Shown here piece by piece: positions 1 to 4,519 of a stretch of DNA of 6,444 nucleotides; position 1 is the stretch's first letter, and each line of letters starts with the position of its first letter. This DNA is from Chloroflexota bacterium. GTDB taxonomy: Bacteria; Chloroflexota; Dehalococcoidia; UBA3495. Position numbers and translations under genes: made by a program. Under the pieces are notes generated by a model. The model had not been told where the DNA came from and made no database searches. It saw nothing but the letters and a program-made list of their open reading frames with translations. Location of the stretch: NCBI GenBank assembly GCA_022576105.1, contig JACZRM010000103.1:1-6444 (forward strand), in the 5' to 3' direction.

Positions 1-1083
1 TTCATGGGGCATATCCCCTTCGTTGCCGTATAGCAGCAAATAACCCGGGTCCAGGTTTTCTTTTATGTACCGAAGCTTTTTGATGACGGTCTCCGGGCTG
101 CCCACGATGATGTTGTGGGCTTCCTGCAAGTCTTCGTAACTCATCCGCTTGCCTATTGTCCCGGTGCCAATCAGCGGTCGCGACATCTTGATCCGCAATG
201 CCTCCCGAGATTGGTAGCCGGGGGGGTCGTTGAACTCCAATGGGCCGCGATTGCGGTGGTTTTCCGTCCACAGGAAGGTGCGGCCAATCTCCTGGGCCCG
301 CTCATCGGTGTCGGCCACCAGGCACCGCAACAGATACCCAAAATGCTGCGGGCCGGGTTCAAAACCCACTTCAAGGGCGGTCTCAAAGTAAATAGCCTTG
401 AGTTGCTTGGTCACGTCCAGCAGTGAACCCAGGTTCATGTAGGGGTACTGGCGCTTGGCGGCCCAGATTACGCTCTCCGGACTGCCGGTGCCGGGGAACC
501 ACACCGGGGGATGGGGCTTCTGAATGGGCACCACCCAAGGATTGACCATGCGGTGCGGGAAGTAGCGGCCTTCCCAACGGAAGGGGCCTGGCTGCGTCCA
601 GCACTTGATGATCAAGTCATGGGCTTCTTCGAATCGGTCGCGGTTTTCGGTAGGGCTGATTCCGGCGTGCAAGGTCTCGACTGCGGTGCCTCGTACAAAT
701 CCAGAGATGATGCGGCCTCCAGAGATACAGTCCAGCATGGCAATTTCTTCGGCCATCTTCACCGGGTCGTTGACCGCAATGACGTTGCCCAGCATGGCAA
801 TCTTGCATCGCTTGGTCACCTTGGTCAACACGGCGGCGTCAATGTTGACCGAAGGCTTCATGCACCAGTAGGCCGAGTGGTGTTCGTTGGTCATAATGCC
901 GTCAAAGCCGACTTCGTCGGCCAAGACATACTGTTCGTGGTAATTGTTGTACAGAAGGTGAGCTTTTTCCGGGTCGAAGTGGGTGTTGGGGAAGTGCATC
1001 CGGCCGGACTCGTAGGGCTCCAGGTCCTGCTCTTGAACGTGACCGTAGGGCTGCTCGGAAAACCAGAATACTTCGGTTGACAT
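1..1083 (-). CDS. LLM-class flavin-dependent oxidoreductase (luciferase-like monooxygenase), 3' end outside window
   Basis: The frame is open from ATG at 1083 to the left edge: 361 residues and no stop, so the C-terminus is missing, probably a few tens of residues. Visible family marks are FDGIMTNEHH (residues 60-69, the F-D-G-x-x-x-N-E-H-H stretch of the TIM-barrel fold), then GNVIAVNDPVKMAEEIAMLD (99-118) and SGGRIISGFVRG (121-132), which match the usual 'DP..AEE.A.LD..SGGR...G..RG' region. A PPVWFPGTGSPESV segment lies near 192-205 and VGSPETVIKKL near 327-337. Such enzymes use reduced flavin (FMNH2 or F420) and O2 to oxidise organic substrates in the cytoplasm; cofactor and substrate cannot be told here. 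The start is fixed by AAAGGAG at 1095-1089, five bases before the ATG. It lies 25 bp after the hydrolase stop on the same strand, so the two are probably cotranscribed. Confidence 0.9.
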   Translation of the reverse strand, partial: MSTEVFWFSEQPYGHVQEQDLEPYESGRMHFPNTHFDPEKAHLLYNNYHEQYVLADEVGFDGIMTNEHHSAYWCMKPSVNIDAAVLTKVTKRCKIAMLGNVIAVNDPVKMAEEIAMLDCISGGRIISGFVRGTAVETLHAGISPTENRDRFEEAHDLIIKCWTQPGPFRWEGRYFPHRMVNPWVVPIQKPHPPVWFPGTGSPESVIWAAKRQYPYMNLGSLLDVTKQLKAIYFETALEVGFEPGPQHFGYLLRCLVADTDERAQEIGRTFLWTENHRNRGPLEFNDPPGYQSREALRIKMSRPLIGTGTIGKRMSYEDLQEAHNIIVGSPETVIKKLRYIKENLDPGYLLLYGNEGDMPHE

Positions 1084-1088
1084 CGATG

Positions 1089-1095
1089 CTCCTTT
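1089..1095 (-). promoter_or_regulatory. ribosome binding site of the flavin-dependent oxidoreductase
   Basis: On the minus strand AAAGGAG is followed by a five-base spacer and ATG at 1083. It sits in the 25-bp gap behind the hydrolase and decides the start of the downstream gene. Confidence 0.75.
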
Positions 1096-1108
1096 CAGTT
1101 GGGCGGCA

Positions 1109-1906
1109 CTACCCGATTTTGGACAGGAAGTCGGTGACCGCGCTGATAAATTCTGAAGGCTTTTCTATGGCCGGTGAATGCCCGCAGTTGTCGATGATTT
1201 TCAGGGTGGAGTTGGGAATCGCTTTTTGGAACAGCTCGCCGCACTCCAATGGAATAATGGCGTCTTGCTTGCCCCACACAATCAGGGTAGGAGTGGCTAC
1301 CTTGCCCAGATAGTTGGGCAGGCTCAGGTTGTGCAAATAGGGCCGCCAGCAGAGCCTAGAGGCCATCTCGCGATTGGAGTGTTCAGTTATAGTCTCTTCA
1401 GGAGTCAATTCCCGAGTATATTGATCATAGTTGGCGACTTGTCCGGTATCATAAAACCGCTGTTTCAGCCTGGTCTGGGACGACACCATAAAGATTTCGG
1501 TGATCTCTCCCTGTTCGGGCTTGATCCCCGCCGCATCCACCAGAATCAGCGCCTTGAGATCATGTTCACACATGGCGGCCATCTCGGCGGCGATCCAGCC
1601 TCCCATTGAGGAACCCATCAGGACGTACTGCTTAAGACCCAGCTTCTGGGCCATTTCCAGGTTGAAGTGGCAAATGTCGTTGATGGTGTAGAGCCAGGCC
1701 GGACGTTCAGTGCCGTTGAACCCCGGCTGCGATGGTACGAATACGGTATAGTCTTTGGCCAGCTCCTGGTGGTAAGGCTGCCAGCCAGAGCTGCCTCCAG
1801 CCCCGTGGAGGAACAGTAGGGCTGGGCCGGAGCCGCCGGAGAACATTTCTACTTCGGTGCTGCCAACGGTCACAGTTGTTCTGGTTCCGCTCTGTGCGGT
1901 TGTCAT
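1109..1906 (-). CDS. alpha/beta hydrolase (MhpC/BphD-like fold), 265 aa
   Basis: A complete 265-residue alpha/beta hydrolase, close to the usual 260-290. In order: the oxyanion-side motif HGAGG (residues 34-38), the nucleophile elbow G-S-S-M-G with catalytic Ser100, a helical cap at roughly 128-195, Asp215 in WGKQDAIIP and His243 in NCGHSPAIEKP. The Ser-Asp-His triad is therefore intact. No signal peptide is seen, so it should be cytoplasmic. Overall it resembles carbon-carbon bond and ester hydrolases of the meta-cleavage-product type, but haloalkane dehalogenases (Asp nucleophile) are excluded by the Ser. The substrate is unknown. I chose ATG at 1906 over the in-frame TTG at 1912 because GGGG at 1917-1914 is spaced seven bases from the ATG but nearly touches the TTG. 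It is first in a leftward unit with the flavin oxidoreductase, which suggests an oxidation-then-hydrolysis pair. Confidence 0.92.
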   Translation of the reverse strand: MTTAQSGTRTTVTVGSTEVEMFSGGSGPALLFLHGAGGSSGWQPYHQELAKDYTVFVPSQPGFNGTERPAWLYTINDICHFNLEMAQKLGLKQYVLMGSSMGGWIAAEMAAMCEHDLKALILVDAAGIKPEQGEITEIFMVSSQTRLKQRFYDTGQVANYDQYTRELTPEETITEHSNREMASRLCWRPYLHNLSLPNYLGKVATPTLIVWGKQDAIIPLECGELFQKAIPNSTLKIIDNCGHSPAIEKPSEFISAVTDFLSKIG

Positions 1907-1945
1907 TTGCAAACCCCATTCTGATGGTTTTGTCGGTGAGCCAGC

Positions 1946-1986
1946 CTACGGCGGATGCGGCCTGCTTCGGACCTGGTTCGCCGTAG
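1946..1986 (-). promoter_or_regulatory. hairpin in the 5' leader of the hydrolase/monooxygenase unit
   Basis: Within the predicted leader, arms CTACGGCG and CGCCGTAG (1986-1979 and 1953-1946) form an 8-bp perfect stem. Inside it, after a symmetric 5x5 internal loop, GGTC pairs with GGCC (one G-U) around a 7-nt loop. It ends about 40 bases before the start codon. No known riboswitch class is recognised, and no U-tract follows, so it is not an obvious attenuator. Confidence 0.4.
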
Positions 1987-2011
1987 CTGTGTTTCAACGG
2001 GAGACGCCCTG

Positions 2012-2040
2012 ATTCTGGTACAAAAACCATACCTTGTCAA
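2012..2040 (-). promoter_or_regulatory. sigma70-type promoter for the hydrolase/monooxygenase unit
   Basis: On the minus strand a perfect TTGACA (2040-2035), a 17-base spacer and CAGAAT (2017-2012, four of six matches to TATAAT) face the hydrolase. Transcription would begin near 2005, leaving a leader of about 100 nt. Confidence 0.55.
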
Positions 2041-2115
2041 GCCAAATTGAGGCTGCCCAGCTTGATAGGCAGGGGGATGTGCTCATCGGGAGACGGGATA
2101 AAACACGATAGTAGC

Positions 2116-2175
2116 GTCCGTTCGTGGTGAGCCCATCGACAAGCTCAGGACAGGCCTGTCGAACCATGAGCGGAC
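2116..2175. repeat. REP-like palindromic element, 60 bp
   Basis: The outer arms GTCCGTTCGTGGT (2116-2128) and ACCATGAGCGGAC (2163-2175) pair over 13 positions with two G-U wobbles. Inside, TCGACA (2136-2141) pairs with TGTCGA (2157-2162), and GACAGGCCTGTC (2149-2160) is a 12-bp perfect palindrome. The style (GTGAGCC, TCGAC, CTGTCGAACC) is that of interspersed palindromic repeats found in intergenic DNA of many bacteria. It lies between the divergent hydrolase and tRNA promoters and encodes nothing. The copy number in the genome cannot be seen here. Confidence 0.6.
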
Positions 2176-2213
2176 GGTTTCCGATAGCGTCCTTCGAGAG
2201 CCGGCCGGGATTC

Positions 2214-2251
2214 GGTTTCGATACGCCCCCAACAAGTGGGGCTACTCAACC
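2214..2251. repeat. second intergenic hairpin element, 38 bp
   Basis: GGTT (2214-2217) pairs with AACC (2248-2251), and GCCCC (2225-2229) pairs with GGGGC (2238-2242) around an 8-nt loop. The flanks TTTCGATACG and CTACTCAACC are those of a commonly seen interspersed hairpin type, distinct in sequence from the element at 2116-2175. No poly-T follows, so it is unlikely to be a terminator. Confidence 0.45.
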
Positions 2252-2283
2252 AACTTTACCGTAGTGCTAAGAAGCTGCTCAGC

Positions 2284-2313
2284 TTGACAGGCAACCGGCG
2301 GGGTTACTACTAT
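2284..2313 (+). promoter_or_regulatory. promoter of the tRNA-Gln gene
   Basis: TTGACA (2284-2289), an 18-base spacer and TACTAT (2308-2313) point toward the tRNA. An overlapping TATAAG (2311-2316) matches the -10 box better, but its 21-base spacer is long. Initiation near 2320 would give a short 5' leader removed by RNase P. Confidence 0.55.
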
Positions 2314-2338
2314 AAGAACTGCCACAGCACTGTTTTAT

Positions 2339-2412
2339 TGGGGATTAGTCCAGTGGTAGGACGCCTGACTCTGGCTCAGGAAGCACAGGTTCGACCCCTG
2401 TATCCCCAGCCA
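2339..2412 (+). tRNA. tRNA-Gln, anticodon CTG, CCA encoded
   Basis: The full cloverleaf can be drawn. The acceptor arms TGGGGAT (2339-2345) and ATCCCCA (2402-2408) pair over 7 bp. The D-stem is GTCC/GGAC (2348-2351, 2359-2362) with loop AGTGGTA. The anticodon stem CCTGA/TCAGG (2364-2368, 2376-2380) carries loop CTCTGGC, giving anticodon CTG (2371-2373), which reads CAG glutamine codons. A 4-nt variable region precedes the T-stem ACAGG/CCTGT with loop TTCGACC. The discriminator G2409 and a genomically encoded CCA (2410-2412) finish the 74-nt gene. The weak U-A first acceptor pair and the G discriminator are typical of bacterial tRNA-Gln. It is the only gene on the plus strand and stands alone. 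The hairpin at 2415-2439 begins two bases after the CCA. Confidence 0.96.
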
Positions 2413-2414
2413 AA

Positions 2415-2439
2415 GGACCCGCTCATGGTGAGCCGGTCC
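2415..2439 (+). repeat. hairpin directly behind the tRNA, sharing its core with the REP-like element
   Basis: GGACC (2415-2419) pairs with GGTCC (2435-2439) and, after a C-C mismatch, GCTCA (2421-2425) pairs with TGAGC (2429-2433) around a TGG loop. No T-run follows, so it is a weak terminator candidate and may instead help 3'-end processing. CCGCTCATGGT (2419-2429) is the exact inverse complement of ACCATGAGCGG at 2163-2173 of the REP-like element, and GGTGAGCC (2427-2434) is also found there at 2126-2133. Confidence 0.5.
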
Positions 2440-2492
2440 AACCACGCATTAACCCTTCCCCCCGCAGATTTACCATTCAGTCGAGCGTAAGA

Positions 2493-2520
2493 AGCAGGCC
2501 CGGAATATTCCGGGCCTGCT
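2493..2520 (-). terminator. 28-bp perfect palindrome, probable terminator of the left-hand solute-binding protein gene
   Basis: Twelve bases, AGCAGGCCCGGA, are mirrored exactly about an ATAT centre. It lies 38 bp beyond the stop at 2559, between a leftward gene and the rightward tRNA. The minus-strand tail TTCTTAC has only a weak T-tract, so termination may be inefficient or factor-aided. Since the element is symmetric it could also stop read-through from the tRNA side, although there is no T-run on the plus strand. Confidence 0.6.
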
Positions 2521-2540
2521 CGATGCTTGGTGTTTCCCAG

Positions 2541-2568
2541 CAGGTTACTTACTGCAGGTTACTTACTA
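2541..2568. repeat. 14-bp tandem duplication across the stop codon of the solute-binding protein gene
   Basis: CAGGTTACTTACTG (2541-2554) is followed at once by CAGGTTACTTACTA (2555-2568), thirteen of fourteen bases identical. On the coding strand the inner copy carries the last codons (Ser, Lys, stop) and the outer copy repeats them past the stop. The protein is unchanged. Confidence 0.8.
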
Positions 2569-4301
2569 AAGAACATGGTGTTGGCCCGGAGGCGTGGGGC
2601 GTAGGTGGGTTCCCACTCTAGATCTGCGGATAGGCCATAAATGCTGACCACCAGGAAGTTGGGCACGAAGTAGAAGTTGTTGTGCACGCGATCCGCGATG
2701 GTCTCCATCCGCTGCCTCCGCAAGTCTCCGGCAGGAGTAGCTATCGCCTCCTCAATTAACTCCTCCAGGTCTCCATAGCAGACGCCGCTGCTGCGGCTGT
2801 AACAACTGTTGCGCAGGATGGCTTGGCGGGAGAAGTCTAGTGACTCGGTCGATGTTGCCGCCCCGGTCAGGTGCATGGATGCGAAGTTGGGCTCGCCTGG
2901 GCCAAGGTTGAGGCACTTCTCATGGAGATCGTTCCCAGGGGAATTCTTAAAATCTTCCCTGGTTCGCTGGTGGCCACAGTTGGACCGGCCGGTTCTGGTG
3001 TGTGCCGAAGATTCAACCACCAGCAATTTAGCGTTGATGCCGACCTCTCTCCAGAAATTTACCACCGACTCGGCATACTCCACCTCCCTGGGGACCCGTT
3101 GGGGGCGAACATGGAGCCTGATTTCGTTGTCCGGATTGTAATTGGCCCCGGCCAATAATTCTCTGGCCCGGGCCGGGTTGTAGGGATAACCGGCGGAGTT
3201 CTCCGGGGTTATGCCCACGGCGCCAGGTTGGGCGATATTACCGTAGCAATTCAATACCCGGTCGAAAAGCAGTGTCATCAGAGTTTCACAGTCGATGGCC
3301 AGGTTCAGGGCCTCTCTAACATCCTTCTTGCGCAACTCCGGGTGGTGCACCGTGTCAATGGCATAAATGTAGGCTTCATTGTTGGTGCCCGACTTCCACT
3401 TGGGGACTCGGTCCCGGTCTTCGAAGGCAATTTCCGCCCAGTCGGCCTCTCCGGCGGCAATCATGGAGGCCCGCGCCAGAGGGTCGTTACGCCAGACCTG
3501 GATCACGCGCTGGATGGAAGGGGCCCGGGAGTATATAGTGCTGGGATTGGGATTATAGTCTTCAAAAATCTCCAGCTCTACTTCCTGGCCGGTACGCCAT
3601 TCAACAATCCTATATGGGCCCAGACCCACAGTCATCCGTTCAATATCATCGTCGGAAGCCGCCTCGAACCAGCCTACATCCTGGAACTTGGTGAAGATGG
3701 TGGTGCGAGGCAGAATGGGGCAGGCTTTGCCACAGACTATATCCAGGGTCAGGTTGTCCACCACTTCTCCACCAATGACGCCGTGCAAGCTGAAGTCGTT
3801 GGAGTTGAAGTGGCCGCTGGTCTCCTGGTCGCCGAAGTAGTCAATCCAGAATTTGGCCTGGGTGGCATTCCAAGGGGCGCCATTGTGGAACTTTACACCA
3901 TCCCTTAAATGAAAGCGCCAGCGGTTCGGTTCCAACTGTTCCCAAGCCTCGATGCCGGTTAGCCCGACTACCTGGAAATTGTTTTGATCGTCGATCCAAG
4001 TCAGTGGGTCGCTGGCAATGTCGTCGCACACCGTATTCAGGAAATTCCCTCCGCAGTTGGCGCTGGCGGCGCCAATAGTGGTGGGCTCCTTGCTGGTCAC
4101 GAATATGAAGGTGTCTCTGGCGCTCATCACCGCAACTGGCACGGCGGTGGGCTTGGCAACAATTGCCTCAAGCTGTGAGGCGCCCGTATCAGGCGCCGGC
4201 GCGGCCGGATTGCCGCAAGCTGCGACCAGCAAAGCGAGAATTACTACCAAACCCGGCAGCCAGCGCAGTTTGCGGGATTTGGTTAGGTTTCGGATCAACA
4301 T
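2559..4301 (-). CDS. family-5 (peptide/nickel type) ABC transporter solute-binding lipoprotein, 580 aa
   Basis: A complete extracytoplasmic solute-binding protein. The N-terminus has basic residues, a hydrophobic stretch LPGLVVILALLVAA and a lipobox ending in Cys29, so it should be a lipid-anchored protein outside the membrane. An Ala/Pro-rich linker follows to about residue 60. SBP_bac_5 marks are LRDGVKFHNG (132-141), GLGPYRIVEW (226-235) and VREALNLAID (328-337). Length 580 fits the family, which binds oligopeptides, nickel complexes or other small solutes for ABC import; the ligand cannot be told. Besides Cys29 there are ten cysteines (83, 92, 190, 194, 338, 352, 442, 463, 500, 508), all matched in the paralogue at 4520-6289. 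The start is ATG 4301 because GGAGGG at 4313-4308 lies six bases upstream; an in-frame TTG at 4322 has no such site. No permease or ATPase gene adjoins. Confidence 0.93.
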   Translation of the reverse strand: MLIRNLTKSRKLRWLPGLVVILALLVAACGNPAAPAPDTGASQLEAIVAKPTAVPVAVMSARDTFIFVTSKEPTTIGAASANCGGNFLNTVCDDIASDPLTWIDDQNNFQVVGLTGIEAWEQLEPNRWRFHLRDGVKFHNGAPWNATQAKFWIDYFGDQETSGHFNSNDFSLHGVIGGEVVDNLTLDIVCGKACPILPRTTIFTKFQDVGWFEAASDDDIERMTVGLGPYRIVEWRTGQEVELEIFEDYNPNPSTIYSRAPSIQRVIQVWRNDPLARASMIAAGEADWAEIAFEDRDRVPKWKSGTNNEAYIYAIDTVHHPELRKKDVREALNLAIDCETLMTLLFDRVLNCYGNIAQPGAVGITPENSAGYPYNPARARELLAGANYNPDNEIRLHVRPQRVPREVEYAESVVNFWREVGINAKLLVVESSAHTRTGRSNCGHQRTREDFKNSPGNDLHEKCLNLGPGEPNFASMHLTGAATSTESLDFSRQAILRNSCYSRSSGVCYGDLEELIEEAIATPAGDLRRQRMETIADRVHNNFYFVPNFLVVSIYGLSADLEWEPTYAPRLRANTMFFSK

Positions 4302-4307
4302 CGGGCG

Positions 4308-4313
4308 CCCTCC
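4308..4313 (-). promoter_or_regulatory. ribosome binding site of the left-hand solute-binding protein gene
   Basis: GGAGGG six bases before ATG 4301 fixes the start. Just upstream, ATTGTTG (4323-4317) can pair with CAACAAT (4363-4357) in the leader, which could influence access to this site; the stem is only 7 bp and AT-rich, so this is speculative. Confidence 0.65.
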
Positions 4314-4400
4314 AAACAACAATTGCGAATACTATATACAAACCTACTAATTGCTTATTGTTGCTCCAATAACACACCCCTCCATTGGAAAGTTGTGCCA

Positions 4401-4429
4401 TCTATAGTGGAAAGCTTACTGTTTGTCAA
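4401..4429 (-). promoter_or_regulatory. sigma70-type promoter of the left-hand solute-binding protein gene
   Basis: On the minus strand a perfect TTGACA (4429-4424), a 17-base spacer and TATAGA (4406-4401) point toward the gene. Initiation near 4394 gives a leader of about 93 nt. It lies just past the terminator of the right-hand gene, which supports a separate transcription unit. Confidence 0.6.
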
Positions 4430-4455
4430 CGGTGGTATCAGCAACGGGTTATAGG

Positions 4456-4489
4456 AAATAAAAACGCCCCGAGTCGCTGTTCGGGGCGT
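4456..4489 (-). terminator. intrinsic terminator of the right-hand solute-binding protein gene
   Basis: On the minus strand ACGCCCCGA (4489-4481) and TCGGGGCGT (4472-4464) form a 9-bp GC-rich stem with an 8-nt loop. TTTTATTT (4463-4456) follows at once, extending the final T of the stem into a near-continuous T-tract. It begins 30 bp after the stop at 4520. This is a textbook Rho-independent terminator. Confidence 0.92.
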
Positions 4490-4519
4490 CAATGCCATTG
4501 GTTAGTTGTATCTGGGTAT

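Noticed and set aside
511..1080. A 189-codon open frame on the plus strand opposite the flavin oxidoreductase
   Set aside because: The minus strand there carries an unbroken protein with clear LLM motifs and a ribosome binding site; the plus frame has no domain or ribosome binding site of note.
1707..2030. A 107-codon minus-strand frame overlapping the start of the hydrolase
   Set aside because: It overlaps the hydrolase coding region in another frame, and its start falls within the predicted promoter spacer.
2339..2439. tRNA gene as an attachment site for an integrated element
   Set aside because: The tRNA 3' end is intact, no second copy of it is in the window, and no integrase or other mobile gene is nearby.
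2236..2490. An 84-codon open frame across the tRNA
   Set aside because: It runs straight through the complete tRNA cloverleaf and adjacent hairpins; no ribosome binding site or domain supports it.
2541..2568. Start of a CRISPR-like or longer repeat array
   Set aside because: There are only two adjacent 14-bp units without spacers, which is a simple tandem duplication.
3228..3908. A 226-codon open frame on the plus strand opposite the left-hand solute-binding protein gene
   Set aside because: It is fully antisense to a well-supported gene and its composition is that of a reverse-complement shadow.
4365..4389. TCCAAT/ATTGGA inverted repeat in the leader of the left-hand binding protein gene as an operator or attenuator
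   Set aside because: The stem is only 6 bp with a 13-nt loop and no T-tract, too weak to call a regulatory element.
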